In this document: positions 56,517 through 63,539 of the stretch, one piece after another
Numbering within the stretch: the stretch's first letter is position 1
Layout: every line of letters starts with the position of its first letter
Virus record (IMG/VR): IMGVR_UViG_3300022213_000237
Location: 1 to 64,000 of that record
Length of the DNA stretch: 64,000 nucleotides
DNA from: a virus
Direction: 5' to 3' (one strand)
The notes under the pieces: model-generated
The model's database searches: none
What the model saw: only the letters and a program-made list of their open reading frames with translations
What the model was told of the DNA's origin: nothing
Program-made: the position numbers and the translations under genes

Positions 56517-56702
56517 TCACCGTATTTTCTTCGCGTAGTCCCAATCAGGGCAGATCCTGTAGCGAGCGAAAGGGTCGTTTTGGAGCCGCAGCTGGCCCAC
56601 AGTCACGGTCCCATTAGCCAACGCTTTCGCGTCGGCGGCACGGGATGCGGCTTTCTCTTCAGAACGCTTAGTGGGTTTGAAGTGCTTTGGTTTCCGTTTC
56701 AT
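56517..56702 (-). CDS. small basic protein
   Basis: 61 residues, Lys/Arg/Ala-rich N terminus (KRKPKHFKPTKRSEEKAASR). TATAGA lies six bases before ATG, but no good -35 box is at the right distance. Could bind nucleic acid. Confidence 0.55.
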   Translation of the reverse strand: MKRKPKHFKPTKRSEEKAASRAADAKALANGTVTVGQLRLQNDPFARYRICPDWDYAKKIR

Positions 56703-56723
56703 GGATAGTCTATATGGAGTGGA

Positions 56724-57056
56724 TCAATTTTTACGAAATAGTTCGGAGTACAAATAAATTCTCAGCTCGTTTGTGTCCATATTAGCCAATTCGCTTGTTT
56801 CTTTAACGGTTAGCGATCTTTTGAACTTACGTTCTAATTCAGCCGTCAGCCAATTAAGAATCGCAGACCTGTGGCCACGGCGCTCGTATCGCTGGTTCTC
56901 TAAATCTTCGGTGTGGCGCCTTCTGAATTCTTCTAGCTCTAATACAATCCAAATCCCGTAAAAGCCTATCACACATACAAGCTGTTTTACCGGCTCAACA
57001 TCTGAATTAATGAGAGCGATAGTCGCAACGATGGCGATGAACGGCTTAAGCAGCAT
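56724..57056 (-). CDS. membrane protein, two-helix N terminus
   Basis: 110 residues. Two hydrophobic helices (KPFIAIVATIALI and VKQLVCVIGFYGIWIVLE), then a charged helical domain. Overlaps the helicase gene by 11 bases. Function unknown. Confidence 0.62.
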   Translation of the reverse strand: MLLKPFIAIVATIALINSDVEPVKQLVCVIGFYGIWIVLELEEFRRRHTEDLENQRYERRGHRSAILNWLTAELERKFKRSLTVKETSELANMDTNELRIYLYSELFRKN

Positions 57057-59373
57057 TTTGGACCCCCTCGTCAGACTTCACATATTCGAAGGTATAGCCG
57101 CCAGCGGTTTTATTTTTACCAGTCAATACCTGAGAGATCGAAGTTCTGTGGATGCCCAGAGCGAGCGAAGCTTTCTTTACGCTATTGTATATTGTTTTGT
57201 TTTGGTGACAATATATCTTCACACTTTTAGATTGACTAAGAGTCTGACCTCGGCATTGTGGGCATGTCGTATTGTTACGGGATCTTTTATTAACGTTTCT
57301 AAAACTATTTTCAAATTCGTGCCCAGTCGGACACCTCATCTTAAATGCTGTTGTAGTGTCTGTATAGACCCCAATCCTTTGAATATTCTTTTGTTGTAAT
57401 ACCAAATCTACTTCTTGTTCGGATAACGGGGCATTAGGAATAAAATACAATTCTTTTATCAAATCAGGATACTTTCTATTAGCGATATGATAAACAGCTT
57501 TGTCGTTAGACGATAGTAAGTCTTTGACCGATCTATATTTTTTAAGAATAGAATAGACCTCATCTTGTGTTCTTTGACGAATACGGTTTGGAAAGACTTC
57601 ATTTACCAAGCCTTCATGGTATTTGCAGGCTGCAACATAGGCACCTGGTGACAGCGCTTTTGCTTCTTTAAGAGTGGGGTGCTTCTGTAATTCTTCTTTA
57701 CAGTTTTCTCGATTATTTCTCCAATGTCCCGGCTCAACAGACAACTTGCTCCAGTTAGGTAGAATGGTATACAGTTTTTTTAAAAAATCATTACATGAAG
57801 CGTTCTTGGACCATCGGTACCATCTAACGCTTTCTTGAAGACCCTCAGGAAAATCACTCTTAGTTGCTTTATAATCTTCAAACTTACCCGCCTCTTCTTT
57901 CTCCTTCCTCAATTTTCGTGCAAACACCAAAATCTTCTCTTTAGTCTCCTCAACCCGCGCAAACTCCTCAGACATCCATCGCTTAGTCTCAGTAAACGTG
58001 CTCCAGGCATAGGGTTCAAATTCACCGTGGTCGACATGCTTAAGGTCTTGGAACGTATAAAACCGAGGTAGATTGACTTTAGGTGGTGTTTTAGGTCGTT
58101 CGTTCTTTTCTCCGTTACCGCGTTGCTCACGAACAACCCGCTCGATGTCACCAGCAACCGGAATAGCTCTATGCTTCCATGAACCATCGTAAGCTTCAAA
58201 TACCTTCCGCGTACCCATGGCCATCACAAAGGACATAACGTGGTGAGTTAAAGGCGCTGTTGCCGTGGGAGTGACTTTGATGAAGAGTTTTTCTTCTTTG
58301 GGTTTCTTCTCGGAGACGCGAACCAACCTACATAGAGCCTGGAAGTTCTTGTCAGGATTCATGGTGCAGCTAATGTCTACGATATTAAACAGTTCAGTGT
58401 AGTCAAAACCCAAAGTTGCTCGATTCACAACAATCAAAACCGGTTCGGGGCCGGTTTTAAACTGCGTGACATTAGCGCTGTCTTTGTCTGAATCTGACGT
58501 CGACACCAATGCATCGATACCAAAGCTTTTGAGCACCCTCTTGGCTGCATACGCCTGACTTTGTCGGTTACAAATGACCAGAGTCTTTTGCAAATGTCGT
58601 TCAAAGAACGCCTTGGCGGCATTACCCAATACACCCTTATTCCAGTTCGGAGTCTTGACGGGATGTTTAAGCCGTTTTACAAACAAATCACATAGTTTAG
58701 CAAAGCTATCAGTGAGTGCTAACCTAACCTGCTCGTCGGTCATCTCGACTTCTTGTCGTAGATCCTCGTCGCCGTTGTAATCGTCCATCGTAAACGGTAG
58801 CGCCGTCTGTACTAATTCAATGTAAGGGTCCTTCAATACTTCATAATCAAGCAATTCGCATGCCGTTACACAGCGCATGGGGAAGTTCTTAGCCTTAATG
58901 AAGGGGCTGGGAGTACCGGTAAGACAAAGAACCTTGGCGCGTGGATTCTTCTTAATGAATCTCTGTACCATTCCGTCTTCTTTGTCCGTGTCTTTGGCAA
59001 AGAAAAAGTGGTGCGCTTCGTCTACTACGATAAGTCCGTAATCGGTCGGAATCTTCCTCATTTTGAAGAAGTGTGGAATTGCGACCTGGATTTGTGCGTC
59101 TACTGGCGCACACGTCAATTCCGCAAAAGAATATTTCACTTCCAGGCGCTCAAGACGTTCGTAGAACTGCTCTCGCAGTACGGTTTGGCCGTGGGCAAAC
59201 ACCAACACTTTGGATGTGGGATTATCGCGCAAGAAGCGTTTAATAATCTCAATTGCCATGTTGGTCTTGCCGGCACCGGGCGTGGCAGCAAGTACGGCAC
59301 CACCAGAGGGGTCAGTTTTTATAAGTTCGTAGACTTCACCAACTAGCTTATCTTGGTAACTGTAATCAGTCAT
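57046..59373 (-). CDS. DEAH superfamily-2 helicase fused to homing-endonuclease-type DNA-binding modules
   Basis: 775 residues. Walker A ATPGAGKTNMA (30-40), DEAH at 118-121 (VVDEAHHFF), LTGTPSP, and a motif VI variant QALCRLVRV form an SF2 helicase (residues 1-400). From about 520 follow paired-helix repeats around LSPGAYVAACKYHEGLVNEV. A CPTGHEFENSF...CPQC ribbon comes near 705, and a C-terminal NUMOD1/IENR1 segment (YNSVKKASLALGIHRTSISQVLTG) close to that of the GIY-YIG gene at 14380. No nuclease catalytic motif seen. Likely replication, repair or transcription helper whose C terminus came from a homing endonuclease (inference). Confidence 0.8.
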   Translation of the reverse strand: MTDYSYQDKLVGEVYELIKTDPSGGAVLAATPGAGKTNMAIEIIKRFLRDNPTSKVLVFAHGQTVLREQFYERLERLEVKYSFAELTCAPVDAQIQVAIPHFFKMRKIPTDYGLIVVDEAHHFFFAKDTDKEDGMVQRFIKKNPRAKVLCLTGTPSPFIKAKNFPMRCVTACELLDYEVLKDPYIELVQTALPFTMDDYNGDEDLRQEVEMTDEQVRLALTDSFAKLCDLFVKRLKHPVKTPNWNKGVLGNAAKAFFERHLQKTLVICNRQSQAYAAKRVLKSFGIDALVSTSDSDKDSANVTQFKTGPEPVLIVVNRATLGFDYTELFNIVDISCTMNPDKNFQALCRLVRVSEKKPKEEKLFIKVTPTATAPLTHHVMSFVMAMGTRKVFEAYDGSWKHRAIPVAGDIERVVREQRGNGEKNERPKTPPKVNLPRFYTFQDLKHVDHGEFEPYAWSTFTETKRWMSEEFARVEETKEKILVFARKLRKEKEEAGKFEDYKATKSDFPEGLQESVRWYRWSKNASCNDFLKKLYTILPNWSKLSVEPGHWRNNRENCKEELQKHPTLKEAKALSPGAYVAACKYHEGLVNEVFPNRIRQRTQDEVYSILKKYRSVKDLLSSNDKAVYHIANRKYPDLIKELYFIPNAPLSEQEVDLVLQQKNIQRIGVYTDTTTAFKMRCPTGHEFENSFRNVNKRSRNNTTCPQCRGQTLSQSKSVKIYCHQNKTIYNSVKKASLALGIHRTSISQVLTGKNKTAGGYTFEYVKSDEGVQNAA

Positions 59374-59408
59374 AAGGTATTTATACCGTACCGACTGGAT
59401 CTAGTCAA
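59374..59408 (-). promoter_or_regulatory. leaderless-type promoter for 59373
   Basis: TTGACT (59403-59408), 17-base spacer with AGATCC, TATAAA (59380-59385), six bases to ATG. Confidence 0.85.
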
Positions 59409-59421
59409 GGATCTTCAACTT

Positions 59422-59700
59422 TCAACGAGAAGAGGTTCCCTTGCCATCACAGGTTTGGCATAAACGAGAACAACCATGTGAGCCATCGAACCATGTGCCC
59501 TCACCGCGACACTCCTTACAATACCGGCGGTGCTTCGCCGTATTGATTTGAATCTGGCCAACCACGTCTTCAATGCAGTCGTGCAATAGACGACGAACAT
59601 CGTGCATGTTGTCGCCAAACTCGGACGCCTTGTCGTGCGCCTTGTCGAGGAGCTTTAGAAGCGCGTCGAGGTTCTGGTTTTCTTCGACTTTAGTTTTCAT
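59422..59700 (-). CDS. small DnaJ-type zinc-finger protein
   Basis: 92 residues. A helical N-terminal half, then CKECRGEGTW...CSRLCQTCDGKGT: two CxxCxGxG motifs as in DnaJ. No J domain. Perhaps a chaperone partner or RNA-binding factor. GGAGGAAAC ribosome site; ATGA overlap with upstream gene. Confidence 0.72.
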   Translation of the reverse strand: MKTKVEENQNLDALLKLLDKAHDKASEFGDNMHDVRRLLHDCIEDVVGQIQINTAKHRRYCKECRGEGTWFDGSHGCSRLCQTCDGKGTSSR

Positions 59701-59885
59701 GTTTCCTCCGGTCTACGTGCGCCATCAAGGATTTCTAATCCGGTCTTAATGGCATCAATAAAGGTCCAACCCGCTGGCGTCTTGGCTTTCATACTCGCGG
59801 GACGATTAATATTCTCGTAGGCGCGATAGAAGCGGTCAAACTCTACGTCTCGGGCCATAAACTCTTTGACGTCTTCGGGTTTCAC
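59697..59885 (-). CDS. small hypothetical protein (GTG start)
   Basis: 62 residues. GTG overlaps the stop of the upstream micro-gene as GTGA. Helical; no family recognised. Confidence 0.58.
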   Translation of the reverse strand: MKPEDVKEFMARDVEFDRFYRAYENINRPASMKAKTPAGWTFIDAIKTGLEILDGARRPEET

Positions 59886-59977
59886 CCCGCCACCAGGAAG
59901 TAGGCAACTGCTGAATAGGAAAGAACCGCAAAGAGAACAGCAAGCACAGCTAAGTCGATAACGTTGCGTAGGTTCAT
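59882..59977 (-). CDS. membrane micro-protein of 31 residues
   Basis: MNLRNVIDLAVLAVLFAV then LSYSAVAYFLVAG: a short positive N terminus and a single membrane helix. Its ATG overlaps the upstream stop (ATGA) and its stop overlaps the next start (GTGA), strong evidence of translation. Function unknown; such peptides often regulate a membrane enzyme. Confidence 0.6.
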   Translation of the reverse strand: MNLRNVIDLAVLAVLFAVLSYSAVAYFLVAG

Positions 59978-60168
59978 ACCTCTAAACTAGCCTGTGGATC
60001 TGTTTCGGACCATAAATCTCCAGACTCGAACTCACGATCAGCTACAGCCCACCACAAAACACCTTGTTCTTCGCCAACTAATTTTTGGGTAAGCCAATCC
60101 TTTTGCTGGGTGTTTACGAAATAAATCGTTTGTCCAATTGGAGGAATCTTATAAGGCATGTCTGACAT
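59974..60168 (-). CDS. small hypothetical protein
   Basis: 64 residues from ATG at 60168 (an in-frame TTG at 60177 is possible). PYKIPPIGQTIYFVNTQQ then VLWWAVADREFESGD: beta-rich. Overlaps the micro-protein start. No family recognised. Confidence 0.58.
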   Translation of the reverse strand: MSDMPYKIPPIGQTIYFVNTQQKDWLTQKLVGEEQGVLWWAVADREFESGDLWSETDPQASLEV

Positions 60169-60185
60169 ATCGTACAATTTGGTGG

Positions 60186-60211
60186 TGAATTGTCCATTTT
60201 ATCGGACAATC
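60186..60211. repeat. palindrome TTGTCC/GGACAA upstream of 60168
   Basis: ATTGTCC, an eight-base AT-rich centre and GGACAAT. It could be an operator for the 60168 unit or a weak hairpin at the end of the 60240 gene. Confidence 0.5.
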
Positions 60212-60239
60212 AAGACAAACAGGCAATAGAGGTCGTCGT

Positions 60240-60563
60240 TCATTTGCTATCCCCGATCGCTTTGGCGATGGCGGTGGCAATGGCATCGTCCAACAGCGAA
60301 CTGCCGCCACGAGTCTCATCTAAAAGAGATGGACACTCTCCCTTGACGAGCGCCACCAACTCCTCAAGGCACGCAAGCAAATCCGGTGCGGCGGCAATGA
60401 GGCGCGCGTTGGCTTCGTCCGGGTCTCGAATCGCTGCGACGGTTCCGTAAGCCGAGACCACATCCCATCGAAGCATTCGATGAAGGTCTACAGCCACGGG
60501 CCCGCTTCCCAAAATCACCTTCGACACCGCTTTCCACGGCCCAGGCGTAAATTTTGCGCTCAC
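60240..60563 (-). CDS. conserved phage hypothetical protein
   Basis: 107 residues from GTG (GTGA overlap). KFTPGPWKAV at the start and IRDPDEANARLIAAAPDLLACLEELVALV (in part) in the middle form a pattern present in very many phages. Function unknown. Confidence 0.72.
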   Translation of the reverse strand: MSAKFTPGPWKAVSKVILGSGPVAVDLHRMLRWDVVSAYGTVAAIRDPDEANARLIAAAPDLLACLEELVALVKGECPSLLDETRGGSSLLDDAIATAIAKAIGDSK

Positions 60564-60865
60564 AGCACACCGCCTCTCAACTTAGCCACGGCCACCACCT
60601 GCTGGGCGGCGCGTACCCAGTTCTCGGGCGTAAGGCTCCAGGCCTCGCACGCGATTCTCATCTTGCACAATTCATTGAATCGGGTGTTAGTGGCGTCGGC
60701 AGGCGCAAATTTTGCGCTCATGGCCTTCCATTCCTTGCGTAGTGAGGAGAACTCCGCGCGTTGCTCAAGCAGCAACACCATCTCGTTATAAGCGGTTTCG
60801 ATCGCGTTCTCGTGTTGGAACTGAAGGGCTTCTAGCTCTGCTGGATCGTTGTAATAAAGTGTCAT
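60560..60865 (-). CDS. hypothetical coiled-coil protein, leaderless
   Basis: 101 residues. Start ATG 60865 fixed by the promoter. Helical (NDPAELEALQFQHENAIETAYNEMVLLLEQ, in part). The promoter lies inside the end of the preceding gene. Confidence 0.65.
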   Translation of the reverse strand: MTLYYNDPAELEALQFQHENAIETAYNEMVLLLEQRAEFSSLRKEWKAMSAKFAPADATNTRFNELCKMRIACEAWSLTPENWVRAAQQVVAVAKLRGGVL

Positions 60866-60901
60866 GGTGTAGTTATACAGGATCTTGTGGGGTTGTGTCA
60901 A
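60866..60901 (-). promoter_or_regulatory. leaderless-type promoter for 60865
   Basis: TTGACA (60896-60901), 18-base spacer with AGATCC, TATAAC (60872-60877), six bases to ATG. Overlaps the 3' end of the 60873 gene. Confidence 0.83.
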
Positions 60902-61424
60902 GCTCTTCTTCCCATGCGGGATTGATTATCTCCATGTCGAGAAAATCCTGTAGCATCGCAAAGGAACTGACCGTGTATCCAATCTTCATGTGAAATTCGG
61001 CATACTCTCGTTGGGTGAGAACCTTCTTCGTGTGGTAGTCGAGACGTAGCTTATTCAAGTCGATTACGCCACCGTCCACAAGCTTGGAGAGCAGTGGGTC
61101 GGGGACAAAACGCTGTTGACCCTTTTCGTCGAAATACGTCGTATAATGGTCTTTGCCGACCTTGACCATGACGTATACCGGCGATTCTGGTACTTCCGCT
61201 TTGGCCATCTTGTACAGAGCCATCACAAAGTTCACAAAATTGTCTTCATTGTAGAAGGGGTCGGCGTCAGTGCCACTGATCTTCTCGTACATCTCCGCAT
61301 CAAAGCCGTATAGCGCATTCATGAAAAACTGACCAGGCCGTTGACCGTTTAACGCCATTTCTAGCTGTGTCCATTTGTCTTGCGTGGCTTCAAACCAGGC
61401 TTTGACTTCGCTGAGAGTTTTCAT
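60873..61424 (-). CDS. hypothetical alpha/beta protein
   Basis: 183 residues from ATG 61424 (ATGA overlap). TLSEVKAWFEATQDKWTQL, VYVMVKVGKDHYTTYFDEKG and later helices suggest a soluble two-layer fold. No known family. Acidic. Confidence 0.65.
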   Translation of the reverse strand: MKTLSEVKAWFEATQDKWTQLEMALNGQRPGQFFMNALYGFDAEMYEKISGTDADPFYNEDNFVNFVMALYKMAKAEVPESPVYVMVKVGKDHYTTYFDEKGQQRFVPDPLLSKLVDGGVIDLNKLRLDYHTKKVLTQREYAEFHMKIGYTVSSFAMLQDFLDMEIINPAWEEELDTTPQDPV

Positions 61425-61603
61425 TTGTTTCTCGTCCTGAATGCGTGTATGACTTCGGTCTCTAACTCGGTGCGGAAGGAGCAAAAGTCGCCGTCAATGG
61501 AGTATTCACGTTCCTGCTGTTTCCTCACAACGGAAAGCGTTTTGAGGAGAATGATGATTGGTATGAGGGTGAACACCACAATCACGATATCGACGAAGTT
61601 CAT
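61421..61603 (-). CDS. small membrane protein
   Basis: 60 residues: N-terminal helix (DIVIVVFTLIPIIILLKTL) then a soluble part. ATGA overlaps on both sides. Function unknown. Confidence 0.6.
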   Translation of the reverse strand: MNFVDIVIVVFTLIPIIILLKTLSVVRKQQEREYSIDGDFCSFRTELETEVIHAFRTRNK

Positions 61604-61773
61604 ACTTCCTCTACTAGATCAATTACGAGTTCGTCGTCAAGTTCCTCGGCAATCATTTCTCCTAATGTGGCCGCACGTTTTGCGCGTTCATTTAATTCGA
61701 TCATGATCGCCATTGGAGACCAACCCATGGCGCCCAGCACTCTAACGGCTTCGTCGAAAGTAACTTTGTCCAT
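61600..61773 (-). CDS. small helical protein
   Basis: 57 residues from ATG 61773. TFDEAVRVLGAMGWSPMAIMIELNERAKRA gives two helices (in part). TATGCA lies six bases before ATG, a possible weak promoter. Divergent from 61837. Confidence 0.58.
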   Translation of the reverse strand: MDKVTFDEAVRVLGAMGWSPMAIMIELNERAKRAATLGEMIAEELDDELVIDLVEEV

Positions 61774-61800
61774 GGTCAATGCATAGCTTGTGATCGTCAC

Positions 61801-61836
61801 TTGACTTCCGATAAAATGTTTTGTATAAAGGTACCC
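61801..61836 (+). promoter_or_regulatory. leaderless-type promoter for 61837
   Basis: TTGACT (61801-61806), 17-base spacer, TATAAA (61824-61829), seven bases GGTACCC to ATG. The -10/leader is identical to that of 43834 although the gene is on the other strand. Confidence 0.88.
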
Positions 61837-62142
61837 ATGACCGCATATCTCACCGGAAATTCTCTTTCTCTCGGTATTAGTCGCATTTCAAGTGGTTTTC
61901 TCGTCGAGGACGTTAACTCGGAACGGGCACGCCCAAATCGCGGGTACCACGACTACAATCGCAGACTTACGGTCTGGGGCTTTGCTAAGATAAAAATTGA
62001 CGCCCTAGCTGCGGAACAGCTTGCGGACGTCACCAAGCCTTTGTATATGTGGCAACGTGAAGTGTCTCGTATAACCTACGTTGTTGGTGATGTAACCTTC
62101 ACCGAAATACTCATCAACTACGGTTACGATTCGGGGGATTAA
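61837..62142 (+). CDS. small hypothetical protein, leaderless
   Basis: 101 residues, start fixed by the promoter. Beta-rich (YDYNRRLTVWGFAKIKIDALA-like). The only plus-strand gene in the 51-64 kb early block. Convergent with the Thg1-like gene. No family recognised. Confidence 0.65.
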   Translation: MTAYLTGNSLSLGISRISSGFLVEDVNSERARPNRGYHDYNRRLTVWGFAKIKIDALAAEQLADVTKPLYMWQREVSRITYVVGDVTFTEILINYGYDSGD

Positions 62143-62145
62143 TCG

Positions 62146-62937
62146 TTACGGTACCTTAATTAGGTTTTCTACGAACGACCGATCTTCTTTGAAGATGGGT
62201 GTGACGTTGGGCACGTACCATTCAGAACGCTCAATATATACGGGACCTTCTATTTTGGAAAGGAATTGACCGTTCACAGTAATTTCAGCCCGTGCGGCCA
62301 ATTCTTTTCGGACCTTGCGTTTAACCACGACTCGACCGTCTTTGGTATGGGAATCTAGCGCCGCCCAGTTAAACCCCTTTTGGAAACACATCTCGTGCTG
62401 CTCGGCACGACTTTTGCCGTGTAGCTCTTTGGGAGAATACAGAGATTGCGCAAGCATGGCAAGGCTGTTACGGTTCCAATCTTGTTGCCGCCAGATAAAA
62501 TAATTGTTGACTTCGTGTTCTGGTAGAACAAAAGCGCGGGCATCGAATACAGCTTCTTTAACCACTGGTCCGGGGAAGAGTCGAGGACTGAGAGTTGTCA
62601 TCTTGGCAGAAGCAGTGGCAGCGGCTACAGACACCATCTTTTGTAGGTTGTTATCAAACCAAGGCGAGGTATCAATATCTTTGTAATTGACCAATAACAA
62701 CGAGATTTCGTCACTTTGAGTGTACGCCAATACCGTATTCTGGACTTGATCGCAGAGATGTTTGGCGACGTCATTCATGACTGCCATTAAGTCTTTGGCG
62801 TATGGGCGCGCCAAGCCTTTTGTCCAAGTATGGAAGGCTTTGCCGTCCAATCGAATAATCACGGGCAACCGGTTGGGGAGATAATGGCGTGAGGCGCCTT
62901 CATACCGTTTCATCCGGTCCCCGAGAGTATCTTTCAT
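62146..62937 (-). CDS. Thg1-like 3'-5' nucleotidyltransferase
   Basis: 263 residues. VIIRLDGKAFHTWTKGLARP (Asp31) and LAYTQSDEISLLL (Asp76-Glu77) are the metal-binding motifs of the tRNA-His guanylyltransferase family; DARAF follows. Thg1-like proteins of bacteria, archaea and phages add nucleotides to 5' ends of truncated tRNAs, templated by the other strand. With the phage tRNAs, Rnl2-type ligase and tmRNA, a role in tRNA end repair is likely (inference). ATGA overlap with the upstream gene. Confidence 0.9.
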   Translation of the reverse strand: MKDTLGDRMKRYEGASRHYLPNRLPVIIRLDGKAFHTWTKGLARPYAKDLMAVMNDVAKHLCDQVQNTVLAYTQSDEISLLLVNYKDIDTSPWFDNNLQKMVSVAAATASAKMTTLSPRLFPGPVVKEAVFDARAFVLPEHEVNNYFIWRQQDWNRNSLAMLAQSLYSPKELHGKSRAEQHEMCFQKGFNWAALDSHTKDGRVVVKRKVRKELAARAEITVNGQFLSKIEGPVYIERSEWYVPNVTPIFKEDRSFVENLIKVP

Positions 62938-63104
62938 GATTTGTTCGTATCTGACTGATCATGCTTCCAATCACGACATTCACGCCGAGAACGCTCTTTA
63001 CGTTGATCCTTAGTAGTATTTGCCTTAGTGGCTCCGTTAATGAGCTTAACTAACAGAACGTCACGGGTTTTAAGCTTATTTGGATTTATCGTCTTTGGTT
63101 TCAT
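62934..63104 (-). CDS. small basic protein overlapping the end of 63076
   Basis: 56 residues, Lys/Arg/Asn-rich (KTRDVLLVKLINGATKANTT then KDQRKERSRRE). Starts inside the end of the upstream gene in another frame and ends in an ATGA with the Thg1-like gene. Could bind RNA. Confidence 0.5.
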   Translation of the reverse strand: MKPKTINPNKLKTRDVLLVKLINGATKANTTKDQRKERSRRECRDWKHDQSDTNKS

Positions 63105-63321
63105 TACGTAATCCCTTAACTCTCATAACTCGACGTTCTTCAGCCTTGCTAGCAAATTCGTATGTTTTGATTTCGCCATCACTATCTGCCACTAGAAAGG
63201 GATTTTGTTCAATACCGGTAAAAAACAATATTGACCCCTTTGACGGGATGAGAGCGGTGACTTCACCTATTTTATTACCTACGGCTACAAACATTCCTAT
63301 TTTAATGTCTTTAGCTTTCAT
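63076..63321 (-). CDS. small hypothetical protein, leaderless
   Basis: 81 residues. KDIKIGMFVAVGNKIGEVTALIPSKGSILFF forms a small SH3-like beta barrel; basic tail. Start fixed by promoter, and also by an ATGA overlap with the upstream gene, so it can be read from two transcripts. Confidence 0.65.
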   Translation of the reverse strand: MKAKDIKIGMFVAVGNKIGEVTALIPSKGSILFFTGIEQNPFLVADSDGEIKTYEFASKAEERRVMRVKGLRNETKDDKSK

Positions 63322-63539
63322 AGGGATCTTGTATCAGATTGATTGCGTCTTGTCAAGATCTTATACTCGGAATATGTTAGCTTAATTTCGCATCTTACGC
63401 ACATATAATAACCGGCGACACGGATTGCGAACGGCAGATCTCTTGGATCTTCTGGTAATTTTCTGTCAGGAAACATTTGATTATAACGTTTAACGGAAAT
63501 ATCTCCACCAGGGATTATTAGCCATTCATGCTCGCACAT
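63318..63539 (-). CDS. small hypothetical protein with zinc-knuckle
   Basis: 73 residues. CEHEWLIIPGG at the start and YYMCVRCEIKLTYSEYK near the end make a C-x-H/C-x2-C type site, a pattern seen in small phage proteins. Its end contains the promoter of the next gene. ATG directly follows the upstream stop. Confidence 0.62.
   Translation of the reverse strand: MCEHEWLIIPGGDISVKRYNQMFPDRKLPEDPRDLPFAIRVAGYYMCVRCEIKLTYSEYKILTRRNQSDTRSL
63322..63356 (-). promoter_or_regulatory. leaderless-type promoter for 63321
   Basis: TTGACA (63351-63356), 17-base spacer, TACAAG (63328-63333), six bases to ATG. Lies inside the 63318 gene. Confidence 0.8.
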
